Both the position numbers and the translations under genes were made by a program. Source: Pseudomonas sp. DTU12.3 (GTDB taxonomy: Bacteria > Pseudomonadota > Gammaproteobacteria > Pseudomonadales > Pseudomonadaceae). Taken from it: DNA of 64,000 nt. Shown one piece after another: positions 25,501 to 34,027 of the stretch. Where the stretch lies: contig NZ_CP027218.1 in NCBI RefSeq assembly GCF_004124275.1, forward strand, positions 5,792,501-5,856,500, written 5' to 3'. The notes beneath the pieces were generated by a model. It made no database searches. It saw only the letters and a program-made list of their open reading frames with translations, and was not told the DNA's origin. Each line of letters begins with the position of its first letter. Position 1 is the first letter of the stretch.

Positions 25501-25522
25501 CAGAGGTGGCGAACCACCTCTG
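25501..25522 (-). promoter_or_regulatory. UUCG-loop hairpin between agtB and agtC
   Basis: On the transcribed strand a perfect 9-bp stem CAGAGGTGG/CCACCTCTG encloses a TTCG tetraloop. No T run follows. Together with the neighbouring REPIN it could stabilise the 3' end of the agtB message or dampen expression of the permease genes. Confidence 0.55.
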
Positions 25523-25542
25523 TTGTGTTGAAACACAGCTAC

Positions 25543-25634
25543 CTGTGGGAGCGAGCCTGCTCGCGAAGAGGCCAGCACATTCAACATCTATGCTGGCTGA
25601 TCTACCGCTTTCGCGAGCAGGCTCGCTCCCACAG
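25543..25634. repeat. REPIN in the agtB-agtC gap
   Basis: Inverted arms CTGTGGGAGCGAGCCTGCTC... and CGCGAGCAGGCTCGCTCCCA... enclose about 45 bp that contain a small GCCAGCAcatt..TGCTGGC hairpin. It lies inside an operon, directly after the binding-protein gene. Confidence 0.85.
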
Positions 25635-25666
25635 GGGTGGGCCAACCCACCCTCACCAGGTTCGGA

Positions 25667-26710
25667 TTACTTCGCAGCCCAGGAGTTGAAGCGCTGCTCC
25701 AGTTGCTCGCCGTTGTCAGCCCAGAAGCTGACGTCGATCTGCACCTGGTTGGCGATGTTTTCCGGAGTGGTCGGCATGTCTTTCAGGACATCCTTGGCCA
25801 GCAGCGGCACAGCCTGGGTATTGGCCGGGCCGTAGGCGATGTTTTCCGAGTAGGTCTTCTGCTGCTGCGGCTGTACCGAGTAAGCGATGAACTTCTTCGC
25901 CGCTTCGGCACGCTTGGCGTCGAGACCTTTCGGAATCGCCCAGGCATCGAAGTCGTAGATGCCGCCGTTCCACACCACTTTCAGGTTGGATTCTTTTTGC
26001 ACGGCAGCGATGCGCCCGTTGTAAGCCGAGCTCATCACCACGTCACCGGAAGCGAGGTATTGCGGCGGTTGTGCGCCGGCTTCCCACCACTGAATGCTCG
26101 GTTTCAGCTCATCGAGTTTCTTGAATGCGCGATCCTGACCGTCCTTGCCGGCCAGCACTTTGTAGACGTCTTTCGGCGCCACGCCATCCGCCATCAGAGC
26201 GAACTCAAGGGTGTACTTGGCGCCTTTGCGCAGGCCACGCTTGCCCGGGAATTTCTTGGTATCCCAGAAATCCGCCCAACTGGTTGGCGCGGTTTTCAGC
26301 TTGTCGGCGTTGTAGGCCAGCACGGTCGACCAAACGAAGAAGCCCACGCCGCACGGCTGAATCGCGCCTTTGACGTAGTCTTCGGATTTGCCGAACAGCG
26401 CCGGGTCGAGTTGCTCGAACACGTCTTCGTCGCAACCACGGGACAGCTCTGGCGATTCAACTTCGACCAGATCCCACGACACGCTCTTGGTGTCGACCAT
26501 GGCTTTGACCTTGGCCATTTCGCCGTTGTATTCGCCGGCGACGATCTTGCCGTTGCCCGCCGCTTCCCACGGTGCATAGAAGGCTTTGACTTGCGCCGCC
26601 TTGTTCGCCCCGCCAAACGACACCACAGTCAAATCGGGGCCTGCGGCCATCGCGCTTGCCGCACCCATCAGGCCCAGGGTCAGGGCGGTGAACTTCAGGG
26701 ATCTCAACAT
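25667..26710 (-). CDS. agtB: Periplasmic substrate-binding protein AgtB-like
   Basis: Binding protein of the spermidine/putrescine class, 347 residues. The signal peptide ends near AASAMAAG (about residue 23). The mature part has DLTVVSFGGANKAAQ at the start and the VMSSAYNGRI and YDFDAWAIPKG segments of the PotD-like fold. A GGAGAG ribosome site precedes the ATG. In P. aeruginosa the equivalent system imports 4-aminobutyrate and 5-aminovalerate, and I transfer this by position and family. Confidence 0.86.
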   Translation of the reverse strand: MLRSLKFTALTLGLMGAASAMAAGPDLTVVSFGGANKAAQVKAFYAPWEAAGNGKIVAGEYNGEMAKVKAMVDTKSVSWDLVEVESPELSRGCDEDVFEQLDPALFGKSEDYVKGAIQPCGVGFFVWSTVLAYNADKLKTAPTSWADFWDTKKFPGKRGLRKGAKYTLEFALMADGVAPKDVYKVLAGKDGQDRAFKKLDELKPSIQWWEAGAQPPQYLASGDVVMSSAYNGRIAAVQKESNLKVVWNGGIYDFDAWAIPKGLDAKRAEAAKKFIAYSVQPQQQKTYSENIAYGPANTQAVPLLAKDVLKDMPTTPENIANQVQIDVSFWADNGEQLEQRFNSWAAK

Positions 26711-26758
26711 TTATTGTTCTCTCCACGTGCAGGGTTGGTGTTGGTATTGCCGGGGCGA

Positions 26759-27883
26759 TTAATGCGCCTCTAAAAGTGGATCAAGCGCGCGAACGTGCTC
26801 GACCTGCCAGCCAAGCGGTACCACGTCACCGACAGCGAGCGCGGGATCGAGCTCGGCAATCGGTTGTTTCACGAAGAAGTCGGTCTTGCCGCAGACTTCC
26901 AGGCGCACCCGGACGTGGTCGCCCAGATAGATGAATTCCGCCACCCTCCCTGAGAAGCGGTTAACGCATTGATCGCTGGAACCGTTGAGGCTGACGCGCT
27001 CCGGACGAATCGAAAGGGTCACCGGCTCGCCGGTCTGGCCGACGTTGACCGCCAATGCCTCGACCTTTTCGCCACGAGCCAATTCGACCACGCAACGCTC
27101 GCCGGTCTGGCTGAGCAAGCGACCGTTGAGGCGGTTGTTCTCGCCGATGAAGTTGGCGACGAAGGTGTTTTTCGGTTCTTCGTAAAGTGTGCGCGGCGGG
27201 GCGATCTGCTGGATTTCGCCTTGATGGAAAACCGCGACGCGGTCGGACATGGTCAGCGCTTCACCCTGGTCGTGTGTCACGTAGACCACGGTCACACCGA
27301 GGCGCTGGTGCAGGTGTTTGATTTCCATCTGCATGTGTTCACGCAGTTGTTTGTCGAGGGCGCCGAGGGGTTCATCCATCAGCACCAGTTGCGGCTCGAA
27401 CACCAGCGCGCGGGCCAGTGCCACCCGTTGCTGCTGACCGCCGGACAGTTGCGCCGGATAGCGCGAGGCGAACGCGTCGAGCTGAACCATGCTGAGGACT
27501 TTCTTCACGCGGTCGCTGACGTCGCTTTTGTTCAGACCGCGCACGGTCAGCGGGAAGGCGAGGTTTTCAGCCACGGTCATGTGCGGGAACAGCGCGTAAT
27601 TCTGGAACACCATGCCGATGTCACGCTTGTGCGGCGGCACGTTGTTGATCGAACGCCCGGCCAGCAGGATTTCACCGGCAGTCGGCGTTTCGAAACCGGC
27701 GAGCATCATCAGGCTGGTGGTCTTGCCGGAACCGGACGGCCCGAGCAGGGTGAGAAATTCGCCTTTGCGAATGTCCAGGTTAAGGTCTTTGACGATCAGG
27801 TTCTCGCCGTCGTAGCTCTTCTGCACTCCACGAAAGCTGACCAGCACATCACTGGCCCCTGCGTTTGTATCGACCTGGCTCAT
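26759..27883 (-). CDS. agtA: ABC transporter ATP-binding protein AgtA-like
   Basis: PotA-type ATPase of 374 residues: Walker A LGPSGSGKTTSLMML, Q-loop VFQNYALFPHMTVAEN, signature LSGGQQQRVALARAL, Walker B LVLMDEPLGALD and switch His VTHDQ, followed by a C-terminal TOBE domain of about 120 residues. It is first in the transporter operon agtABCD on the minus strand. The agtR gene lies upstream, separated by a 353-bp repeat-filled gap. Confidence 0.88.
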   Translation of the reverse strand: MSQVDTNAGASDVLVSFRGVQKSYDGENLIVKDLNLDIRKGEFLTLLGPSGSGKTTSLMMLAGFETPTAGEILLAGRSINNVPPHKRDIGMVFQNYALFPHMTVAENLAFPLTVRGLNKSDVSDRVKKVLSMVQLDAFASRYPAQLSGGQQQRVALARALVFEPQLVLMDEPLGALDKQLREHMQMEIKHLHQRLGVTVVYVTHDQGEALTMSDRVAVFHQGEIQQIAPPRTLYEEPKNTFVANFIGENNRLNGRLLSQTGERCVVELARGEKVEALAVNVGQTGEPVTLSIRPERVSLNGSSDQCVNRFSGRVAEFIYLGDHVRVRLEVCGKTDFFVKQPIAELDPALAVGDVVPLGWQVEHVRALDPLLEAH

Positions 27884-28028
27884 ACCCGCACCTTTGTTGT
27901 TGATGACTGCTTGTGGGTTAAGCCTAGTGGCTGCTGACAGGCGCGCAAATCGGGGCGCAGGAGAGAATTGCCTCAGCCGGATGGAAGGTTGGGGGTAGGG
28001 ATTGCCCTACAAGGATGGCGCGGATTGG

Positions 28029-28068
28029 CAAGCCAGCGGCAAGTTTCAAGCCGCAAGCCGCAAGCAAG
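28029..28068. repeat. Short CAAGCCGCAAGC-type repeat
   Basis: Several overlapping copies of GCAAGC/GCGGCAAG resemble the AGCTTGAAGCTT intergenic family seen near argC and yeaH. It is non-coding. Confidence 0.4.
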
Positions 28069-28127
28069 GGCAGAAGCGCTTGTCGCTAACAGATACGCCC
28101 AAGATGCCAGCCTCAAAGCACATCCCT

Positions 28128-28217
28128 TGTGGGAGCGGGCTTGCTCGCGAATGCGGTGGGTCATTCAACTCATTCGGCGACTGGTACACCGCTTTCGCGA
28201 GCAAGCCCGCTCCCACA
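28128..28217. repeat. REPIN upstream of agtA
   Basis: Inverted 'tgtgggagcgggcttgctcgcg' arms are separated by about 45 bp, between agtA and agtR. Confidence 0.85.
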
Positions 28218-28236
28218 GTTTTAATTGCGGTGATCT

Positions 28237-28866
28237 TCAGAGGAGTTTGTGTTCCATCGCGTATTTGACCAGTTCGGCCAGCGAGGTGATGTTGAGCTTC
28301 TGCATCAGCCGCGCCTTGTGGGTACTGATGGTTTTGCTGCTCAGGGCCAGTTGCTGGGCGATGTCGTTGACGTTGGCGCCCTGGGCCAGGCGCTCGAACA
28401 CCGAGAATTCGCGCTCGGACAATAGCGAATGCAGCGGCCGGGCATCGGTCAGGCCGACTTCGAAGACCATGCGATCGGCCAGATCCGGATCGATATATCG
28501 CCCACCCGCCGCGACTTTACGGATTGCCGTGAGCAACAGCGCCGGATCGCTGTCCTTGGTCGCATACCCGGCCGCACCGACCTTCAGCGCGCGGGCGGCC
28601 ATCTGCGCTTCATCGTGCATCGACAGCACCAGAATCGCCGGCGGATTGTTCAGTGCGCGAATCCGTGGGATCGCTTCGAGGCCGTTGACGCCGGGCATGG
28701 AGATATCGAGCAGCACCACTTCGCACGGAACATGGCGCAGCGTCTCCAGCAGTTGCTCGCCGTTGCTCGCCTCGCCCACCACTTGCAGATCCTTGGCCAG
28801 GCCGATCAACTGTTTAATGCCTTCGCGGACGATGGTGTGGTCTTCGGCTACCAATACACGGATCAC
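28237..28866 (-). CDS. agtR: LuxR/NarL-type response regulator AgtR-like
   Basis: DNA-binding response regulator of 209 residues. The receiver domain has the acidic pair in VAEDHTIVREG, the phospho-acceptor Asp in VVLLDISMPGVNGLE and the conserved lysine in GYATKDS. The C-terminal LuxR helix-turn-helix is LSEREFSVFERLAQGANVND...SSKTISTHKARLMQKL. It starts with GTG at 28866, 7 bp after GAGGAG. It is paired with the kinase upstream. Its position and partner match PAO1 AgtR (PA0601), which controls agtABCD there. Confidence 0.87.
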   Translation of the reverse strand: MIRVLVAEDHTIVREGIKQLIGLAKDLQVVGEASNGEQLLETLRHVPCEVVLLDISMPGVNGLEAIPRIRALNNPPAILVLSMHDEAQMAARALKVGAAGYATKDSDPALLLTAIRKVAAGGRYIDPDLADRMVFEVGLTDARPLHSLLSEREFSVFERLAQGANVNDIAQQLALSSKTISTHKARLMQKLNITSLAELVKYAMEHKLL

Positions 28867-28899
28867 TTTTTTCTCCTCGTTACTTCCGAGCCAAGATCA

Positions 28900-28966
28900 T
28901 TCGCGAGCAAGCCCGCTCCCACAGGAGAATGCATTCCAACATGTGGGAGCGGGCTTGCTCGCGAAG
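28900..28966. repeat. REPIN between agtR and agtS
   Basis: Inverted 'cgcgagcaagcccgctcccaca' arms surround a short centre in the 125-bp gap between the kinase and regulator genes. Confidence 0.85.
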
Positions 28967-28991
28967 GCGTCAGCATTCACACCACAAACTA

Positions 28992-31388
28992 TCAGGCCTC
29001 ACTCACCGGCACGCGCACCACCAGACTGGTGCCCTCCCCCGGTTCACTCTCCAGCACCAACCGCCCACCCATGATCAACACCCGTTCACGCATGCCGACC
29101 AGGCCAAACGAGGTCGGCCTACCCGTAGCGGCGACAAATCCTACGCCATCATCACTGACCGTCAGACACAATTCGTCGCCCGCAAGCTCCAATGTCAGTT
29201 CCACAGTATGCGCCTGAGCATGGCGCATCACGTTGGTCAGCGCTTCCTGCAATATCCGGAACAGCCCGATCGCCTTGGCATCGCTGAGCGGCGGCAGGTT
29301 GTCCGGCACCTGCACCAGACACGGAATCTGCGTACGCGCCTCGAACCGTCGTGCCTGCCACTCGATCGCCGAAGCAATCCCGGCATCGAGAATCGGCGGA
29401 CGCAACGCCGTCGCCACATCCCGCACCAACTGAAACAACTGGGCGATCAGGCGCTTCATGCTGTTCAGCCGTTCATTCAGGCCTGGGTCGAGTTGCGCGT
29501 AGGCCAATTCGCACATCGACGTCTCCAGTTTCAGCACGGTGAGCATCTGCCCCAGTTCATCGTGCACTTCGCGGGCGATCCGCGCCTTTTCCTCTTCGCG
29601 CACGCTCTCAAGGTGCGCCGACAGTTCGCGCAGTTGTTCGCGAGAGTCGGCCAGTTCCAGCTCGATGCGCTTGCTCTCGGTGATGTCCCAGACGATGCCA
29701 TCCCACACGTAAGCGCCATCCTCCAGCTGGCGGGTGATCGCCTTGATCTCGGCCCAGCGTTGTTCACCCTGACGCGTGACGATCCGGCCCTGCCACGACC
29801 AGTCACTGTCGGTGTCCAGCGCCTGATCCTGGGTGCGGTGATAACTGGCCTTGTCGTCCGGGTGCACCAGACTGCGCAGGCCCATGTCACGGTGGGCAAT
29901 CACGGCCGGCGCGTAGCCGACCAGGCTTTCACTGCCCTCGCTGATATAGGCAAAGTCGATCTGCCCGGTCACCGGCGCCCGCTCCAGACGGAACACCAGG
30001 CCCGGCACGTTGGCGGCGATGCCTTGCAGGCGCGCCTCACTTTCCTGCAACGCGGCCAATGCACGGCGACGCTCGGTGACGTCGTTGAGATAAACCACCA
30101 GATACTCACTGTCGCGAAAGCGCAGAAAACTCAGCGACACATCCGCCGGCAAGACACTGCCATCGGCGCGCACGCAATTGGTTTCGAAACTCAGCGGCCC
30201 TTCTTCGCTGGCCCGCGCGCGCTTCCACAGATTGAGCCAGCGATCCATGTGCAGGCCTGGCTCGAAGTCGATCAAAGGTCGCTCGATCAGCCCGCCCGAG
30301 GGATAACCGAGCATGATTTCCGCCGCGCGATTGGCGTAACGCACGTGGCTGTCCCAATTGACCCAGAGAATGCCGACGGTACTTTGATCGATGGAAAATT
30401 GCGTCAGCCGCAGGGCTTCCTCACTTGCCGCGCGCAGGGCGATGTCTTCGCGGGCGGCGAGCAGACGCTGTTCGAGACTGTGCTGCTGACGCCGCTGCCA
30501 GAACACGATCGCCACGCAACTGAGCAACATCACTGCGAACAACAGACTGAGGTTCTGCCAAAACCCCGGTGACTCGGACAGTCGCGGATATTTCGGTTGC
30601 AGCCATTGATTGTGCAGGCGCTCCAGGTCTTTCCCCGGAATCGCACGCAAGGCGCTCTGCACGATGCCGGCAAGCTCGGGCCAGTCGCGGCGCGTGGCGA
30701 TGCGCAGCAATTGCGGCAAACCGATATCGCCGACCACCAGCAGTTCGGCGAACTCGGACTCTACCGACAAACGTCCGAGCTGCGCTTCATCGATCACCGC
30801 ATAAGACGCCTGCTGACTCAACAGCAACTGCAACGCCTGACGGTCCAGCGGCACGCCTTGCAGGTTCAGATGTGGATAGTTGCCGCGCAGATAGTCTGCC
30901 GTCGTGCTCGGCATGCGCACGGCAACGCGGGTCTGGCTGTCGAGCTTTTCCAGATCGATGGCGCCGCTGGCCTTTTGATCGCTGACGATCAACTGCGGCA
31001 CGCGCATGTACGGATCGGAAAACTGCCACAGGCGCAACGCGCTCGGTGTCTGTGTCAGGCCGGGGGCGATATCGATTTCACCCGCGCGCAGGGCCGCTTC
31101 CAGTTGCGCGAGGTCTTGAAAATTGCGCCAACTCAGTTCGACATTGAGCGCTTTGGCCAGCAACTTCATCACCTCAACGTTGGCCCCGGACAGGCGTTGC
31201 GAGCGCCGGTCATATTGCGCATAGGGCGCTTGCAGCACCAGGCCGACGCGCAATTCAGCATGCTGCGCCAACCATTGCTGCTGACTCGATGACAATTGCG
31301 CGAGGTGTGCCGGTGGCGCAGGCGCCGCCCAGCCCATCAAGGGAAACCACAAACAGCCGATAACCCACAGGCAGCAAAATCGCTTCAT
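28992..31388 (-). CDS. agtS: Sensor histidine kinase AgtS-like
   Basis: Membrane sensor kinase of 798 residues. After a signal peptide (to about residue 23) there is a periplasmic SBP_bac_3/Venus-flytrap domain (about 45-265), a transmembrane helix (LLFAVMLLSCVAIVFW), two PAS domains (about 315-560) and a HisKA_3 domain with IAREVHDELGQMLTVL (phospho-His near 608). The HATPase domain follows (LQEALTNVMRHAQA, SDDGVGFVA). The start at 31388 (MKRFCCLWVIG) gives the signal peptide. The flytrap domain suggests direct sensing of an amino-acid-like ligand. It lies upstream of agtR on the same strand. Confidence 0.87.
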   Translation of the reverse strand: MKRFCCLWVIGCLWFPLMGWAAPAPPAHLAQLSSSQQQWLAQHAELRVGLVLQAPYAQYDRRSQRLSGANVEVMKLLAKALNVELSWRNFQDLAQLEAALRAGEIDIAPGLTQTPSALRLWQFSDPYMRVPQLIVSDQKASGAIDLEKLDSQTRVAVRMPSTTADYLRGNYPHLNLQGVPLDRQALQLLLSQQASYAVIDEAQLGRLSVESEFAELLVVGDIGLPQLLRIATRRDWPELAGIVQSALRAIPGKDLERLHNQWLQPKYPRLSESPGFWQNLSLLFAVMLLSCVAIVFWQRRQQHSLEQRLLAAREDIALRAASEEALRLTQFSIDQSTVGILWVNWDSHVRYANRAAEIMLGYPSGGLIERPLIDFEPGLHMDRWLNLWKRARASEEGPLSFETNCVRADGSVLPADVSLSFLRFRDSEYLVVYLNDVTERRRALAALQESEARLQGIAANVPGLVFRLERAPVTGQIDFAYISEGSESLVGYAPAVIAHRDMGLRSLVHPDDKASYHRTQDQALDTDSDWSWQGRIVTRQGEQRWAEIKAITRQLEDGAYVWDGIVWDITESKRIELELADSREQLRELSAHLESVREEEKARIAREVHDELGQMLTVLKLETSMCELAYAQLDPGLNERLNSMKRLIAQLFQLVRDVATALRPPILDAGIASAIEWQARRFEARTQIPCLVQVPDNLPPLSDAKAIGLFRILQEALTNVMRHAQAHTVELTLELAGDELCLTVSDDGVGFVAATGRPTSFGLVGMRERVLIMGGRLVLESEPGEGTSLVVRVPVSEA

Positions 31389-31461
31389 TGAAGTCTCATA
31401 CACTGACAAATTCTGACCAACCCATTAGGCTGCCGGGATACTTTCTGGCCTGGAATAACCG

Positions 31462-32451
31462 ATGCCCTCTGTTTATCGCCTGGCAATGCCAGCATTGTGC
31501 CTGTCGCTGATCCTGCCTTGTGCGTTTTCCGTTGAAGCCGCCGACCCGGCGCCCGCCGCCACGGCAGAAAAACCTGCCGAAGAAAAACCGGCCGAACGCC
31601 AGCCACTGCTTGAGCGTAGTCAGGAAGAGGCCGCCGCACTGGAACGTAAGGTGCCGGCGCAGGAACAACAGCAATTGCAGGCTGGCAGCGACACCTTTCT
31701 GGCCCTGTGGAAACCGGCCAACACCGCCGAACCCAAAGGAGCGGTGATTATCATCCCCGGCGCCGGCGAGACGGCTGACTGGCCGCAGGCAATCGGTCCG
31801 TTGCGGCGCAAACTGCCGGATGTCGAGTGGAGCAGCCTGAGTATCACCCTGCCCGATCTGCAAAGCGATGCCATCGCACCGCGTGTAATCGAGCCCGCCG
31901 CCGCACCGAAAGCAGCAGAAACCGGCAGCAAGGATTCGACCACCGCACAACCGATCGAACAAGCCGCCGGAGGGGAAGCCGAAGTCGCCGATCAGGTCGT
32001 TGCCGAAACCACCGAAGAACAAGCCAAAGCCGACGCCGAACGCATCTTCGCGCGCATTGATGCCGCGATTGGCTATGCCGAACAGCAGAGTGCGCGACGC
32101 ATTGTCGTACTCGGCCATGGCACGGGGGCCTATTGGGCGGCGCGTTATCTGAGCGAGAAGCAAACCGCGCAGGTGGAGAAGTTGGTCATGGTCGACGCGC
32201 AGATGCCGGCCAAGGCCAAGCCGCAACTGGCGGAGCTGACACCGACACTGAAGTTGCCGACCGCAGACATTTTCTACATGGACAAACCGCTGGATCGCAA
32301 CGCAGCGCTGGAACGTATGCAGGCGAGCAAACGCTTGAAGACGTCAGCGTTCAGCCAGGTGGCGTTGAAGGCGTTGCCGGATAACAAAGCCGAACAGGAA
32401 CAGTTGTTCCGCCGGGTGCGCGGCTGGTTGAGTCCGCAGAACACCGATTGA
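31462..32451 (+). CDS. DUF3530 family protein, alpha/beta-hydrolase-like
   Basis: Exported or periplasmic protein of 329 residues and unknown function. There is a signal peptide (cleavage near VEA-ADPA, about residue 26), a Pro/Ala/Glu-rich low-complexity segment, and then an alpha/beta-hydrolase-like fold: IIIPGAGETADWPQA, a long Ala/Glu-rich insertion, and the nucleophile-elbow-like VLGHGTGAYWAARYL, in which the usual serine position of GxSxG is Thr. The missing serine makes classical hydrolase activity doubtful. It is divergent from agtS. Confidence 0.8.
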   Translation: MPSVYRLAMPALCLSLILPCAFSVEAADPAPAATAEKPAEEKPAERQPLLERSQEEAAALERKVPAQEQQQLQAGSDTFLALWKPANTAEPKGAVIIIPGAGETADWPQAIGPLRRKLPDVEWSSLSITLPDLQSDAIAPRVIEPAAAPKAAETGSKDSTTAQPIEQAAGGEAEVADQVVAETTEEQAKADAERIFARIDAAIGYAEQQSARRIVVLGHGTGAYWAARYLSEKQTAQVEKLVMVDAQMPAKAKPQLAELTPTLKLPTADIFYMDKPLDRNAALERMQASKRLKTSAFSQVALKALPDNKAEQEQLFRRVRGWLSPQNTD

Positions 32452-32472
32452 TCGATAGACCGAGTTGCCCCA

Positions 32473-32556
32473 TTCGCGAGCAAGCCCGCTCCCACATTTG
32501 ATTTCATTCCAACTGAAGGAATCCGATCCAATGTGGGAGCGGGCTTGCTCGCGAAG
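32473..32556. repeat. REPIN after the DUF3530 gene
   Basis: Inverted 'ttcgcgagcaagcccgctccca' arms between two convergent genes. The centre contains an additional short imperfect palindrome (CATTCCAACTGAAGGAATC). Confidence 0.85.
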
Positions 32557-32586
32557 AGGCCCTAACCCGCAACACACATCTAACGA

Positions 32587-33354
32587 CTAGCGAAAATCCC
32601 GCCGTTCACGAATCAACGTGTAGGCGTTGTGCAGCTCCCGAGTACGTTCGGTCGCGTCACGCACCTGCGCCGGCGTCGCCCCGCTGCCGGCGATCTTGTC
32701 CGGATGATGACGACTGAGCAAACGCCGATAAGCGCGTTTGATCTGCGCCGGCTCACTGGTCGCTGACACGCCAAGCAGTTTCATCGCCTCCTGATAACTC
32801 ACCGCCGCACTGACGATCGGCCGTTTGCCGGGTTCGTAGTCACTGGCCAGCGCCTGCACCTGATGCGTCGTCCAGCCCAGCCATTTGCCCCACTGCGCGA
32901 GTAATTCACGCTCACTCACGCCTGCGCGACCGTCAGCCCAGACCATTCGCCAACACGCGCGCAACACCCCTTCGGCGGCATGCGGCTGCGCACTCAGACG
33001 GCGCAGGTAACCGCGCAGACTATCGCTGCCGGACTTGCCGCGATTGAACGCGGCGATGGCCCGCCGCTGCGCAGGCTCTCCCATCTCCAGCGCGCGCATC
33101 TCGTTGCGCGCCTGATGGATATGGCCGTCAGTAACCCGCCCGTCACTCTTGGCCAGCCGCCCGAGCAACACAAAAAGCAATTCGTCGTTGCGCAGCATTG
33201 GCCGACCGCCAAGCTTTTCACGCAATTGTCCCCAGCTCTGCAGGTGCAGGCGCCGATCCAGCGCCTGCCCCAGCAATGCACCAAGCATGGCCCCCGGAAT
33301 GCTCGCGATAGCAAAACCTGCTCCGGCTCCAATCAGAGTCCCTGGCCACAACAT
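32587..33354 (-). CDS. DjlA-like membrane-anchored J-domain protein
   Basis: A 255-residue co-chaperone-type protein. A glycine-rich N-terminal membrane segment (GTLIGAGAGFAIASIPGAMLGALLGQALD) is followed by a TerB-like helical domain (LLFVLLGRLAKSDGRV...) and a C-terminal J domain with the HPD motif in RYRRLLSRHHPDKI-type context. The layout matches E. coli DjlA, which stimulates DnaK at the inner membrane. It ends the amgK-murU-djlA-like run on the minus strand, 2 bp after murU. Confidence 0.86.
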   Translation of the reverse strand: MLWPGTLIGAGAGFAIASIPGAMLGALLGQALDRRLHLQSWGQLREKLGGRPMLRNDELLFVLLGRLAKSDGRVTDGHIHQARNEMRALEMGEPAQRRAIAAFNRGKSGSDSLRGYLRRLSAQPHAAEGVLRACWRMVWADGRAGVSERELLAQWGKWLGWTTHQVQALASDYEPGKRPIVSAAVSYQEAMKLLGVSATSEPAQIKRAYRRLLSRHHPDKIAGSGATPAQVRDATERTRELHNAYTLIRERRDFR

Positions 33355-33355
33355 A

Positions 33356-34027
33356 TCAGCGACTCGCTTCTATCAGGTGTTCAGCTTCCGCCAGCCGCTC
33401 ATGCGTACCGACATCCACCCAATGACCTTTCAGACGCTCGCCAGTGATCTGTCCGGCGGCCATGGCTATGCGCAACAGCGGCGCCAGTTTGAAGGCGCCG
33501 TCCGCGCAGCCGTCGAACAATTGCGGATGCAGCACGGCGATGCCGCTGTAGGTCAGGGTCGGCAGATCTGCCTGACCGTCGCGCACTTTGCCGTCGACGA
33601 GCATGAAATCGCCCGCCGGGTGATGCGGCGGATTGTCGGCCAGGACCAGATGCGCCAGCCCGTTGATCGGCTGATGCAGCACGCTGAAGTCGTAATCGGT
33701 CCAGATATCGCCATTGACCACCAGGAACGCGTCGTCGCCGAGCAATGGCAGTGCACGGAAAATCCCGCCACCGGTTTCCAGCGGCTCGCCTTCCGGCGAG
33801 TACTCGATGCTCACGCCAAACTGCGCACCGTCACCGAGGTAATCCTCGATCTGCTGACCGAGCCAGGCATGGTTGATGACGATTTCGCTGAAACCTGCCG
33901 CTGCCAGCGCGCGCAGGTGATATTCGATCAGGGGAACACCGCCGGCACGCACCAGCGGTTTCGGTGTGGTCAGGGTCAGCGGGCGCATGCGCTCGCCTTT
34001 GCCTGCCGCCAGAATCATTGCCTTCAT
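33356..34027 (-). CDS. murU: N-acetylmuramate alpha-1-phosphate uridylyltransferase
   Basis: Nucleotidyltransferase of 223 residues that turns MurNAc-1-phosphate into UDP-MurNAc in the recycling bypass of Pseudomonas. The N-terminal nucleotide-binding motif is MILAAGKGERMRPLTLTTPKPLV, and VVNGDIWTDYDF holds the metal-binding Asp. It overlaps amgK by 4 bp. In P. putida this pathway underlies intrinsic fosfomycin tolerance. Confidence 0.93.
   Translation of the reverse strand: MKAMILAAGKGERMRPLTLTTPKPLVRAGGVPLIEYHLRALAAAGFSEIVINHAWLGQQIEDYLGDGAQFGVSIEYSPEGEPLETGGGIFRALPLLGDDAFLVVNGDIWTDYDFSVLHQPINGLAHLVLADNPPHHPAGDFMLVDGKVRDGQADLPTLTYSGIAVLHPQLFDGCADGAFKLAPLLRIAMAAGQITGERLKGHWVDVGTHERLAEAEHLIEASR

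Larger units (their letters stand above)
27884..28236. other. Intergenic region agtA / agtR
   Basis: No gene is seen. The gap should contain the agtABCD promoter close to 27884-27960, but I find no clear motif. It also holds a short CAAGCCGCAAGC-type repeat (about 28029-28068) and a REPIN (28128-28217). Confidence 0.5.

Noticed and set aside
28929..30572. 547-codon plus-strand frame antisense to agtS
   Set aside because: Mirror of the kinase gene; composition rich in Arg, His and Gln without domains. The sense strand carries complete PAS, HisKA_3 and HATPase motifs.
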